64,000 nucleotides of DNA, from the NCBI GenBank assembly GCA_903642325.1, contig CAHJWM010000009.1, positions 62,001-126,000 of the forward strand. Direction: 5' to 3'. This DNA comes from Myxococcales bacterium (GTDB taxonomy: Bacteria > Myxococcota_A > Polyangia > Polyangiales > Polyangiaceae). Of this stretch, positions 54,338 through 62,987 are shown piece after piece. The number at the start of each line of letters is the position of its first letter. The stretch's first letter is position 1. The translations under genes were made by a program, and so were the position numbers. Under the pieces are notes generated by a model. The model saw nothing but the letters and a program-made list of their open reading frames with translations, did not search any database and had not been told where the DNA came from.

Positions 54338-54478
54338 TGTTGGGCGTTGCCGGCGGCCCGGCCGACCTCCGCCCGTTGACAATTGTGTCGCCGCAGCAGC
54401 GGTTCGGCAGTCACCACGCCGGCAATTGCCGGAGCTCGCCCCTGAAGACCCCTTAAAGACTCGGCCCGTGGCCCAGGG

Positions 54479-54506
54479 TTGACCCTAAAAAGCGCGCGCG
54501 TATAGT
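54479..54506 (+). promoter_or_regulatory. Sigma-70-type promoter for rpsO
   Basis: TTGACC (54479-54484), 16-base spacer, TATAGT (54501-54506). Transcription should start about 54513, giving a leader of roughly 30 bases before the rpsO ATG (54544). A perfect palindrome CCGGCAATTGCCGG (54419-54432) lies about 50 bases further upstream. Confidence 0.6.
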
Positions 54507-54543
54507 GTCGCGCCGGAAACGGCCATTCGTAGGAAGTATCAAA

Positions 54544-54813
54544 ATGCCACAGGACGCGGACGTCAAAAAAGACGTAATTTCCAAGTATCGCTTGCACGAG
54601 TCTGACACCGGTTCGTCGGAAGTGCAGGTAGCCCTCCTCAGCCAGCGTATCGAGTACCTGACTGAGCATTTCAAAACGCACAAGAAAGATCATCACTCGC
54701 GCCGAGGGCTGCTCAAGCTCGTCGGCCAACGGCGCCGCCTTTTGGATTATCTGAAGCGGTCGAGCGTAGAGCGTTACCGCACGGTCGTGAGCTCGCTCAA
54801 CCTGCGTAAGTAA
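54544..54813 (+). CDS. rpsO: Ribosomal protein S15
   Basis: 89 aa from ATG 54544, with AGGAAGT about 7 bases upstream. The family pattern is clear: [39 protein letters not shown] and [15 protein letters not shown]. It binds 16S rRNA helices 20-22 of the small subunit. The order rpsO-pnp is typical. The upstream in-frame extension from 54505 lies in the promoter and leader and is rejected. Confidence 0.97.
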   Translation: MPQDADVKKDVISKYRLHESDTGSSEVQVALLSQRIEYLTEHFKTHKKDHHSRRGLLKLVGQRRRLLDYLKRSSVERYRTVVSSLNLRK

Positions 54814-54823
54814 ATTCCTTCGC

Positions 54824-54871
54824 AAGCTCTCTCGACCTACACGAAGTAGGTGAGGGAGCTTTCGTGTTTTT
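54824..54871 (+). terminator. Hairpin terminator between rpsO and pnp
   Basis: Left arm 54824-54840 pairs with 54846-54861 over 16 bp with one bulged G and one wobble; the loop is ACGAA. TCGTGTTTTT follows, with T5 at 54867-54871. It can end rpsO transcripts and may also be the processing or autoregulation structure known upstream of pnp in other bacteria. Confidence 0.8.
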
Positions 54872-55041
54872 GTCTCCCGAGTGCGAGGAGCCTTCTCTTC
54901 GACTTCGCTTCGTGTCCCGAACACCGCGCCGCGCCGCTGCCGGCGCACCCACGTTCGAGCCAGGAATCGAGGCTGAAGCTCGGGCGCTCGCGATCGGCGT
55001 TTACCGCACGTAGCGGCATCTGCGCCAGGGGCGCTAAACCC

Positions 55042-57282
55042 ATGTTTGTTCGTGAATCCGTTAATATCGGCGGTCGTTTGCTTACGTTCGAGACCGGTCG
55101 TCTCGCCAAGTTGGCGCACGGCGCGGTGCTCGTCACTTTTGGTGAAAGTGTCGTGCTCGTCACCTGTGTATCGAGTGAAGAGCGCCCAGGCCTCGACTTT
55201 TTTCCACTCACCTGTGAGTACGTCGAGAAGACGTACGCGGCGGGCAAGATCCCGGGCGGCTTCTTCAAGCGTGAAGGCCGCCTCCGCGACTACGAAGTGC
55301 TCACTTCGCGCCTGATGGACCGTCCTCTTCGGCCACTATTTCCGAAGGGCTTCAAGAAAGACACGCAAGTCATCGCCACCGTGCTCAGCGCGGACAAGGT
55401 GAATCCCACGGACGTGCTCGCCATGACTGGCGCGAGTGCGGCCCTGCACATCTCGGATATCCCTTGGGCCGGGCCGATCGTCGGCATCCGCGTCTCGCGT
55501 GTCGACGGCGAGCTGATCGTTTATCCGACGTTCGACCAGGCGGCCGCGGCCGATCTCGATATCACGGTCGCCGTCAGCAAAGACGCCATCATGATGGTCG
55601 AAGGCGGCGCTGACGAGTGCAGCGAAAAAGAGCTGATCGATGCGCTCTTTTTTGCACACGAGCAGGCCCAGCCGATCTTGGCGCTGATCGAAAAAATGCG
55701 CGCCGCGGTGGGCAAGCCCAAACGCACGTTCGTGACTCCAAAGCTCGACGAAAGCATCGCGCGGCGCGTGGCAGAGCTTGCCGATACCGACCTCGGGACG
55801 GCGAGCGTCATCAAAGAGAAGAAGACGCGCTACGAGCAGTATGCGGTCGTCAAATCAGCGGTCGTCGCGAAGCTCACCGAAGAGCTCGGAGCGGAAAAAT
55901 TCCTCGCTTCGGAGAAGCTGATCAAGGGCGAAATCGAGCACCGCAAGGCCGAGGTCGTGCGCGCCATGGTGCTCGATACGGGCAAACGCATCGATGGTCG
56001 CGACGGCAAGACCATCCGCCCAATCAGCTGCGAAGTGGGTCTCTTGCCCAGGGTCCATGGCTCGGCGCTCTTTCAACGCGGTGAGACCCAAGCCATCGTC
56101 ACCGCCACACTGGGCACGGCGACCGACGAGCAAAAGATCGACGCACTCACCGGCGAGTCGTGGAAGCGTTTCATGCTCCATTACAATTTCCCGCCCTTCA
56201 GCACCGGGGAGACCAAGCCGATGCGTGGTCCGGGCCGGCGTGAGGTGGGTCACGGTGCGCTCGCCGAACGCGCCGTCTTACGCTTGATTCCGTCGCACGA
56301 GGAGTTTCCGTACACGATCCGCATCGTCAGCGAGATTCTCGAATCGAACGGCTCGAGCTCGATGGCGTCGGTATGCGGAGCTTCACTCAGCTTGATGGAC
56401 TGCGGGGTACCGCTCCGTCGCCCGGTGGCTGGCATCGCCATGGGGCTCATCGCGGAGGGCGAAAAGTTCGCGATCCTGAGCGATATCTTGGGCGACGAAG
56501 ACCATCTCGGCGACATGGACTTCAAGGTCTGCGGCACCGAGAAGGGCATCACCGCCATCCAGATGGACATCAAGATCGCGGGCCTGGGCCGCTCGGTCAT
56601 GGAGCAAGCGCTGGAGCAGGCTCGTGAAGGCAGGATTCACATTCTGAGCCGCATGCTGGATACGCTGCCCACCGCGCGCACCGAGATCAATCGTCATGCT
56701 CCGCGCATCACGACGGTCAAGGTCAAGCCAGATCAGATCCGCATCATCATTGGCCCCGGGGGCAAGACGATCAAAGGCATTGTCGAGCAGACAGGTTGCG
56801 CGGTCGACGTCAAAGACGACGGCACCGTATCGATTGCGAGCTCGGATTCGGAAGCCGTGAAGCGCGCGCTCTCGATCATCGAGGGGCTTACCGCGGAGCC
56901 GGAGGTGGGTCGGATCTACCAAGGCGTGGTGAAGCGCTTGGTCGATTTCGGCGCCTTCGTCGAGATCCTGCCGAACAACGAGGCTCTGCTGCACGTCTCC
57001 GAGATTGCTCACGAGCGCATCGAGTCGCCTGCTGACGTACTCAAGGAGGGCCAGGAGATCGAGGTCAAGGTGATCAGTGTCGAGCGCGACGGAAAAGTGC
57101 GTTTGACGCGACGCGAGCTTTTGCCATTGCCAGAAGGTGAAGAAGGTGACGCCGCCAAAGAGCGCATCGCACGCTCGCGCGAGGCTGGGCCGCCCCAACG
57201 CAGCCCACGTCGTGACGGTCCGGGCGGCGGAGGCGATCGCGGGGGTCGCGGCGGAGATCGCGGCGGACCACGCCGCCGCTGA
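55042..57282 (+). CDS. pnp: Polynucleotide phosphorylase
   Basis: 746 aa from ATG 55042, beginning MFVRESVNIGGRLLTFETGR. Two RNase PH-like domains (first with FFPLTCEYVEKTYAAGKIPG, second with GSALFQRGETQAIVTATLG and the catalytic region LMDCGVPLRRPVAGIAMGL) flank a helical domain; KH (IIIGPGGKTIKGIVEQTG) and S1 (GRIYQGVVKRLVDFGAFVEI) domains follow, then a basic Gly/Arg-rich tail (GGGDRGGRGGDRGG). It degrades mRNA 3'-5' with phosphate. The open frame upstream to 54850 overlaps the rpsO hairpin and is rejected. Confidence 0.97.
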   Translation: MFVRESVNIGGRLLTFETGRLAKLAHGAVLVTFGESVVLVTCVSSEERPGLDFFPLTCEYVEKTYAAGKIPGGFFKREGRLRDYEVLTSRLMDRPLRPLFPKGFKKDTQVIATVLSADKVNPTDVLAMTGASAALHISDIPWAGPIVGIRVSRVDGELIVYPTFDQAAAADLDITVAVSKDAIMMVEGGADECSEKELIDALFFAHEQAQPILALIEKMRAAVGKPKRTFVTPKLDESIARRVAELADTDLGTASVIKEKKTRYEQYAVVKSAVVAKLTEELGAEKFLASEKLIKGEIEHRKAEVVRAMVLDTGKRIDGRDGKTIRPISCEVGLLPRVHGSALFQRGETQAIVTATLGTATDEQKIDALTGESWKRFMLHYNFPPFSTGETKPMRGPGRREVGHGALAERAVLRLIPSHEEFPYTIRIVSEILESNGSSSMASVCGASLSLMDCGVPLRRPVAGIAMGLIAEGEKFAILSDILGDEDHLGDMDFKVCGTEKGITAIQMDIKIAGLGRSVMEQALEQAREGRIHILSRMLDTLPTARTEINRHAPRITTVKVKPDQIRIIIGPGGKTIKGIVEQTGCAVDVKDDGTVSIASSDSEAVKRALSIIEGLTAEPEVGRIYQGVVKRLVDFGAFVEILPNNEALLHVSEIAHERIESPADVLKEGQEIEVKVISVERDGKVRLTRRELLPLPEGEEGDAAKERIARSREAGPPQRSPRRDGPGGGGDRGGRGGDRGGPRRR

Positions 57283-57294
57283 GCTCATCCGAGT

Positions 57295-57340
57295 AACGAG
57301 CGAAGCGTCGGGGCCCAAGTCTCGACGCTTTGCTTGTTTT
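57295..57340 (+). terminator. Rho-independent terminator after pnp
   Basis: Arms 57295-57310 and 57323-57338 pair over 16 positions including two wobbles; the central part is AAGCGTCG/CGACGCTT. The loop is 12 bases. The 3' arm ends in TTGTTTT, which supplies the T run. It lies 12 bases after the pnp stop. Confidence 0.8.
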
Positions 57341-57556
57341 AGGCCAACTGAGCGAACGCGGCTGGAATCGGCCAAGAGCCGCGGTCGACTCGGTTAAAGG
57401 GATCGGGCGCCTGAGGCCCGCGATGAACCGACAAAGTGGAGGAAGCGCCGAGAATCGCCCTCGCGCTTCGAATTTGGAGGGCGCGGCCGGCGCTACGCAC
57501 GACCCCTGCGTTGGGCGAGACGCGCAACGCACCGAGCGTGAGGTTTTGCGGCTAGG

Positions 57557-58093
57557 ATGTCGACGATGACTCGCTACGCCGCCTTCGTTCGGGGAGTCAG
57601 CCCGATGAACTTGAAAATGCCGGTATTGAGAAAGGCATTGGAGGGCGCCGGATTCTCCAAAGTGAAGACGGTGCTTTCGAGTGGGAATGCAGTGTTTGCG
57701 GGTCGGCGGTCGGCGGAGGCTTCGGTGGCGCACCAAGTCGAGGCCGCGATTGAGCAGGCGGTAGGCAAGAAGTTTCCTGTTATCGTGCGGTCGATCGAGC
57801 ATCTGCAGGAGCTGCTAGAAGCGGATCCGTATCGGTCGTTCGATTTGCCTGCGAAGGCGAAGCGTGTCGTGACGTTGCTCCGCGTCGCGCCAGAAACGAA
57901 GCTCGAGCTGCCGATCGAGCGCGACGGGGCTCAGATTTTACAGCTTCGTGGGCGGGAGCTACTCAGCGCCTATGTGCCGACCGCCAAGGGCCCAGTTTTC
58001 ATGACGCTGATCGAGAGGGCATGCGGGAAGGAGATCACCACTCGCACCTGGGAAACGCTTCAAAAAGTGACTCGTGCCGGCGCGGAGGACTGA
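57557..58093 (+). CDS. DUF1697 family protein
   Basis: 178 aa. The start MTRYAAFVRGVSPMNLKMPV, followed by LRKALEGAGFSKVKTVLSSG, is the well-known beginning of DUF1697 proteins, which are small cytoplasmic proteins without known function. FDLPAKAKRVVTLL lies in the middle, and the length fits. ATG 57566 is an alternative start. It stands alone. Confidence 0.88.
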   Translation: MSTMTRYAAFVRGVSPMNLKMPVLRKALEGAGFSKVKTVLSSGNAVFAGRRSAEASVAHQVEAAIEQAVGKKFPVIVRSIEHLQELLEADPYRSFDLPAKAKRVVTLLRVAPETKLELPIERDGAQILQLRGRELLSAYVPTAKGPVFMTLIERACGKEITTRTWETLQKVTRAGAED

Positions 58094-58253
58094 GTCTACG
58101 TGGTCGAGGTGGGCGTGCAGGCAGATGATTCCTACAATTTCTGGGCAGGCGGCTCCGCTCCGACTTTGCGAAGCCAGCGTGCTGGATGTCTGACCCATTT
58201 ACGCGTGCCACGCTCCAATTTCGAAGAGGCCAAAGGGCGGTGAACGTCCGACG

Positions 58254-59099
58254 TCAAACGATGCGCAGGGCACGCCCTACCAAAACCTCATTATGGGAGC
58301 CCGTGCGGTAACCACCGAGGTCGAGCGTCACGTATTGGAAGCCGTGCTTTTTGCCAGCGGTAACTACGGCTTCTCGGACGCCGGAGGTGAGCATGAGCTC
58401 GAGCTCCGAGAGCGCGACTTCGATACGGGCAATCTTCTCGTGCCAGCGCACGCGCAGTTGACGAAACCCAAGTGCTTTCAAATCGGCTTCGAGACCGCCG
58501 ATTTGCGCGAGGCGTTCGGTCGTGACGCTCGTTCCATAGGGGATGCGACTGGATAAGCAGGCGGCGGCGGGCTTGTCCCAAATGTCCATGCCGATGGCTA
58601 AGGCCGCCGCGCGCACGTCGCTCTTGGTCATGCCGATTTCGACCAGGGGGCTGCGAGCGCCGGCGTTTTTGGCGGCCTCGAGCCCAGGGCGGTAGTCGCC
58701 GAGATCATCGCGGTTGGTGCCGTTGACGACAGCGGCCAGTTGCCACTCGCGACGCTTGGCTTCGGCGATGTCGTACAGCTCCGATTTACAGTGAAAGCAC
58801 CGGTCGGGTCCGTTCTGCACATAGCCGGCCCGCTCGAGCTCGTGTGAGTCGACGAAGCGGTGGGCGGCGCCGAGCTTCGCTGCGATGCGCGCGGCATCTT
58901 CTTTCTCCCCTTCGGAGAGGCTGGGACTTACGGCGGTCATACCCACCGCGCATTCGCCCAGCTCCTCATGCGCCACGGCCAATACGAACGCGCTATCGAT
59001 GCCGCCCGAATAACAGACCAGCACAGAGCCCAGCTCGCGCAAGTTCTGCCGCAGGTCATGGATCTGACGTTCCGTCGTGCTGCTGAGGGTCACCCGCAA
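58254..59099 (-). CDS. larE: LarE-type sacrificial sulfur transferase
   Basis: 281 aa. The ATP-pyrophosphatase motif is CYSGGIDSAFVLAV; the blocks DRCFHCKSELYDIAE and AAACLSSRIPYGTSV are diagnostic of LarE. The cysteine in AAACLSSR is the residue that donates its sulfur when the nickel-pincer cofactor of lactate racemase is built. larB, larC or larA are not adjacent, so they must lie elsewhere or the protein may serve another nickel-pincer enzyme. It is divergent from the mutagenesis genes. Confidence 0.92.
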   Translation of the reverse strand: MRVTLSSTTERQIHDLRQNLRELGSVLVCYSGGIDSAFVLAVAHEELGECAVGMTAVSPSLSEGEKEDAARIAAKLGAAHRFVDSHELERAGYVQNGPDRCFHCKSELYDIAEAKRREWQLAAVVNGTNRDDLGDYRPGLEAAKNAGARSPLVEIGMTKSDVRAAALAIGMDIWDKPAAACLSSRIPYGTSVTTERLAQIGGLEADLKALGFRQLRVRWHEKIARIEVALSELELMLTSGVREAVVTAGKKHGFQYVTLDLGGYRTGSHNEVLVGRALRIV

Positions 59100-59275
59100 G
59101 TCATATCATTTCGGAGGCAACCAACCGCTTGGCATGGCCGATGCACTGAACAGAAGAGCAACCGCAAGCCGCTCTTATAGCCCGTGCAAGCTGCCGAATT
59201 TATGATCGTCACCGCCTCGGCCGGGTCATTCAATGTCCGGGGCTGGGTGAGGATCACTAGCGACCGCAGCTGGAG

Positions 59276-59291
59276 CTGTTATTATGTTCAG
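59276..59291 (+). promoter_or_regulatory. Possible LexA box upstream of imuA
   Basis: CTGTTATTATGTTCAG: the right half GTTCAG is perfect, the left half CTGTTA matches the expected CTGAAC at three of six bases, with the same four-base spacing as the strong box before dnaE2. It ends seven bases before imuA ATG 59299. Confidence 0.5.
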
Positions 59292-59298
59292 TATCCCC

Positions 59299-60093
59299 AT
59301 GGCCCTGCCTGCACACCTCCTCGAACGCCTACCCACGGCCTCCCTGCGCGAGCACGGGGTCAGTATCGGGCAAGCACCGCTCGGGCCGGCGCAGGCAAAC
59401 GCCGCTTTTTCATTGGGCATGGAGGCCCTAAACCGCGCACTTCCGGATCAAGGTCTACCCCGTGGAGCGGTGGTCGAGCTCAGCATCCACGGTGGTTCCG
59501 CCCTGGGTACTAGCCTTGCGTTGGCCGCTTGTCGGTCGGCTCAGCAGGCGGGCCTAGAGCACGGGGGCAACTTGCCCTGGTGTGCCTTTCTGGACCCGTC
59601 TGGGACGCTCTATGCGCCCGGCGTGGCGGCGGCAGGGGTGACGCTGGAGCGTCTGCTCGTGGTTCGCCCTTCGGTCGAGGCGCTCAGCCGCGTGGCATTG
59701 CGCATCGTAGAGTCGGGAGCCTGTGCCGTTACGGTCATCGATATGCTGGGCATTCCCGGTCAATTGATGAATGTCAGCCTCGCGTCTTGGTTGCGCGTGG
59801 TGCGCCGTATGGCCATGGGGGTAGACGGCACGTCGCACAGCGTGATCTTACTGACAGACGCCAGTGAGCAACGGCCTTTGCCATTGCCAGTTGCGCAGCG
59901 CATCGAGCTTTCGCGCCCTAGTGAGGCCAAGCTCATGGTGCGAGTCTCCAAAGACAAACACGGCCGTGTCTCCTCGCCGCGCTCGGTCGCGTTGGTGCGC
60001 AGCGGGCCTGCTTGGAAGAATGACTCTCGTGAAGGTCATGATGGCCGCTTACTACCAATGCGGGAGCTGGCAGATGTCCGCCGCCTTGCCTGA
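59299..60093 (+). CDS. imuA: ImuA-like RecA-fold protein of the SOS mutagenesis cassette
   Basis: 264 aa from ATG 59299; an earlier ATG at 59284 lies inside the LexA-like box. The family is RecA-like but lacks a full Walker A: GLPRGAVVELSIHGGSALGT stands where the P-loop would be, and CAVTVIDMLGIPGQLMN and SHSVILLTDASE follow. With ImuB and DnaE2 it forms an inducible translesion system that copies damaged DNA. The gene overlaps imuB by 20 bases. Confidence 0.85.
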   Translation: MALPAHLLERLPTASLREHGVSIGQAPLGPAQANAAFSLGMEALNRALPDQGLPRGAVVELSIHGGSALGTSLALAACRSAQQAGLEHGGNLPWCAFLDPSGTLYAPGVAAAGVTLERLLVVRPSVEALSRVALRIVESGACAVTVIDMLGIPGQLMNVSLASWLRVVRRMAMGVDGTSHSVILLTDASEQRPLPLPVAQRIELSRPSEAKLMVRVSKDKHGRVSSPRSVALVRSGPAWKNDSREGHDGRLLPMRELADVRRLA

Positions 60094-61765
60094 TGCTTCG
60101 AGCCAACCGCCCGAACGTCGGGTGCTCGCTCTGGTGCTGCCGGAGCTATTGTGTGAGCTGGCTGAAAAGCGGCTTCTGTGGGCCTTTCAGCGCGGCAAAG
60201 CCAAACCCCCGCTGGGTGTGGTGTTGAGCTCGAGTGCCTCTACCGCGACCGTGCAGGGGCCCGCAAAGCCCATCGACGCCACGGCAAAGCTCAGCGCAGT
60301 GAATGAGAGCGCGCGCCGCTACGGCGTGCGTGAAGGGCAAAGCATCGCCGAAGCTTGCGCTTTAGTTTCAAGCCTGGCGATCCGTGAGGTCACTTCTGCA
60401 GAGGCATTGGAGACTCTTGGCAGCATCGCGGAGGTAGGGCTCAGCTTGGGCTCCACGGTAGCCGTGCATGCACCGGACACGGTGTGGGTAGATATCACCG
60501 GCTCTGCCCATTTACAGGGCGGCGAACTGGCGCTCGCCTGTGAGCTTGCCAATCGCGTGCGCGGCATGGGTCATTCGGTGCGCGTGGCGATCTCGGACGG
60601 GCCGCGGTTGGCCCAGGCTTTTGCGCATTGGTTTGCCCCCACTGCCGCAGATCCAGAAGATCGCGGGGTGTGCGTGGTGCCGTCGGAGCGCACGGTCAGC
60701 GACTTTGCGACTTTGCCACTGTCGGCGTTGCCACTATCTCAAGAGATTGCGGCGTGGTTCGTGCGCCTGGGCGTGCTCACCGTGGGTGAGCTGTGCGCAT
60801 TGCCGGGAGCCGCATTGAGTAACCGGTTGGGTGAGGCTGCCGCCAGCGTGACAGAGCTGTGTGCGGGTCGTGATCGCACGCCGCTCGTTGCTTACACGCC
60901 CGAGCGCACGGTCAGTGAAAGTAGCGCTTGGGATGAGCCAGTCACTGGCACGGAGCCACTTTTGTTCGTGCTGGGGGGGCTCGTTTCGCGCGTGAGCGCG
61001 CGGCTCACGGGCCGCGGTGAGGCGGCCCATTCGCTGGTCCTCAGCATTACTTATGATCCCGCCATCGCGCGTTTCCGGAGTGAAAAGTCGGAGCAGGTGT
61101 TGCGCTTCAAGCTCGCAGCACCTATTCACCGCGCGGACGAAATGCGGCGCATCATCAGCGCGCGGCTGAGTCGTTCCAAGCTTGGTGCGCCCTCGCTCGC
61201 TATGCGCCTCTCCGTGCCCAAAGTGCTGCCGGCCGTAGCCCGTCAGCTGGAGCTATCGCAAGTTTTCGCGGGCGTTACTCTGAACGCTTCGGCTGAAGAC
61301 GAGATGCCCGTGCTCATGGCCGAGCTCGCTGCAGAGCTTGGCGAAGAGAGAGTGGGCACGCTGAAGCTGGTGGATTCTCACCGCCCGGAAGCGAAAAGCC
61401 AGCTCAGCGCGCTGGGCGTCGAGCCGGCCGCGAGCGCCCGACCCCGCGCCAAAAAGGCCCGCCTGCGGAAAGCAGAGCCGACATTTGCCGAGCTACCAGG
61501 CGCTCCTACCCGTTTACTCACTGAGCCGTGTGAGCTGCACGGTCCTCTGCGCATCGGCGTCAGCATCGCCGTCGAACGCAGTTTGTACACCATCGAGCAC
61601 CTCCGCTTCGAGCAGCGGCTGGACGCGGTCGAATGGTGGGGGCAGGCGCCCGTAACCCGTGATTATGTACGCCTGTGGCTGCAAGGCGCGGCAAGCGGTT
61701 TCGAAGCGGTGGCCTTCGTGGATCGTAAGACGGGCAGGCGATACCTTCACGCTCTGGCTGATTGA
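60074..61765 (+). CDS. imuB: ImuB, Y-family polymerase-like protein
   Basis: 563 aa from ATG 60074; the frame is open upstream within imuA, and ATG 60038 or 60020 are possible starts. The start RRVLALVLPELLCELAEKRL and later GVREGQSIAEACAL, AHWFAPTAADPEDRGVCVVP and ELCALPGAALSNRLGEAAAS fit ImuB. The Y-family catalytic acidic residues are not evident, as in other ImuB proteins, which act as hubs joining ImuA, DnaE2 and the sliding clamp. The C-terminal domain ends in RDYVRLWLQGAASGFEAVAF. Confidence 0.88.
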   Translation: MSAALPDASSQPPERRVLALVLPELLCELAEKRLLWAFQRGKAKPPLGVVLSSSASTATVQGPAKPIDATAKLSAVNESARRYGVREGQSIAEACALVSSLAIREVTSAEALETLGSIAEVGLSLGSTVAVHAPDTVWVDITGSAHLQGGELALACELANRVRGMGHSVRVAISDGPRLAQAFAHWFAPTAADPEDRGVCVVPSERTVSDFATLPLSALPLSQEIAAWFVRLGVLTVGELCALPGAALSNRLGEAAASVTELCAGRDRTPLVAYTPERTVSESSAWDEPVTGTEPLLFVLGGLVSRVSARLTGRGEAAHSLVLSITYDPAIARFRSEKSEQVLRFKLAAPIHRADEMRRIISARLSRSKLGAPSLAMRLSVPKVLPAVARQLELSQVFAGVTLNASAEDEMPVLMAELAAELGEERVGTLKLVDSHRPEAKSQLSALGVEPAASARPRAKKARLRKAEPTFAELPGAPTRLLTEPCELHGPLRIGVSIAVERSLYTIEHLRFEQRLDAVEWWGQAPVTRDYVRLWLQGAASGFEAVAFVDRKTGRRYLHALAD

Positions 61766-61869
61766 AGATCTTACACGCGCAGTCCGTCCACCTATCCGTG
61801 CTGCGCACCTCCACCTACGCGGGCTACCGTTTGTTCAGGAGAAGGCCCCGGATTTGCATCTTCGACGCC

Positions 61870-62925
61870 ATGCTTCGCGCGACCCCATTGCGGCCCGGCG
61901 GTGCTTCCAGCCCGGACGAGCTGATTCACCGCTTGTTGGCAAGCTCACATGAACAACGGCTGGCGCCGCGTAGAACCGCCGGTGACTTCGACACCGAGCT
62001 CGCGCGTGAAACTTCTATTCGGCGCATTGAACGCACCTTCGTCGAGGCGGAACGCGCCAACGTGGCAATTGAGGCGCGTGCGGTGCCACGAGATGCCACG
62101 TCGTTTTTGAGCTGGTTCGAGTCTCAGAACGAGACTGGTCCGGGTCAACGCGATACGCTGTTTGCTTGGCTTGCACAGCACGCGGACCGCGAGCAGATGC
62201 GCTGGTTTCTCAATCAAGAGTTCGCCAATGAAACGGGCTTCGGTGATCTCGTTGCCCTGACGCAAGTCAATATGCCGACGCGGGCCAAGCTCGAGCTAGC
62301 ACGAAATTACTGGGACGAGATGGGGCGCGGCATCGAGACACAGGTGCATCGCACGATTCCAACCCTAGGCGTTCGCCCTGTGCGCGCTGATGAAAATACA
62401 ATCGTCTGGGAATCTCTCGCGCTTGGCAATCTAATGGTCGCCTTGGCGACCGCTCGTCATTATGCTTATCAATCACTGGGAGCGTTGGGTGCGGTCGAGC
62501 TGACCGCGCCTTCACGAGCGCAGCTCGTCACCGTGGGGTTGAAGCGTCTGGGTATTTCTGGGGCGGCCCATGACTATTACGCGTTCAGCGCCGCACAAGA
62601 TGCGCGCCATTCAGCGGCGTGGAATCGTGAGGTGTTAGGACCACTGGTGACAAGCGATCCTTCTCTGGCGCCGGTCATTGCCGAAGGTGCGTTGCTGCGT
62701 TTGCACGCCGGTGCCCGCTGCTTCGAGCGCTATCGCCGCCAGCTATGGGGCCGCCAAGACATCATCGCAAACTTCGAATATGCAGAGGACGACCAGCAGG
62801 GGAGTGGGGGCAGTGGCGTACATCCTGTGTCCGAGCCCAACCGCAGCCCAGGCCCGGAGCCTGTGCTGAAACCCGTGGCTTGGCGGACAGTCTCGGCTCG
62901 CAGCCAGCGCTGGGATAAATTCTAA
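61870..62925 (+). CDS. Iron-containing redox enzyme-like (haem-oxygenase fold) protein
   Basis: 351 aa from ATG 61870; a TTG at 61762 overlapping the imuB stop would add 36 Arg-rich residues. The all-helical C-terminal two-thirds, with QMRWFLNQEFANETGFGDLV, ARNYWDEMGRGIETQVH and AAHDYYAFSAAQDARHSAAW, resemble haem-oxygenase-like diiron proteins, where Glu and His residues bind metal. It sits between imuB and dnaE2, a place not normally occupied, so it may be cotranscribed with the SOS genes. Reaction unknown. Confidence 0.6.
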   Translation: MLRATPLRPGGASSPDELIHRLLASSHEQRLAPRRTAGDFDTELARETSIRRIERTFVEAERANVAIEARAVPRDATSFLSWFESQNETGPGQRDTLFAWLAQHADREQMRWFLNQEFANETGFGDLVALTQVNMPTRAKLELARNYWDEMGRGIETQVHRTIPTLGVRPVRADENTIVWESLALGNLMVALATARHYAYQSLGALGAVELTAPSRAQLVTVGLKRLGISGAAHDYYAFSAAQDARHSAAWNREVLGPLVTSDPSLAPVIAEGALLRLHAGARCFERYRRQLWGRQDIIANFEYAEDDQQGSGGSGVHPVSEPNRSPGPEPVLKPVAWRTVSARSQRWDKF

Positions 62926-62968
62926 TGATGTCCATGGATTGAAATCTGTTCTAGACGTTTCACATCAC

Positions 62969-62984
62969 CTGAACCTACGTTCAG
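62969..62984 (+). promoter_or_regulatory. LexA (SOS) box upstream of dnaE2
   Basis: CTGAACCTACGTTCAG is a perfect 6-bp inverted repeat CTGAAC/GTTCAG with four bases between. It agrees with the GTTCAG-containing LexA motif known from Myxococcus. It ends three bases before the dnaE2 start (62988), so LexA would block the start region. Confidence 0.8.
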
Positions 62985-62987
62985 TGC

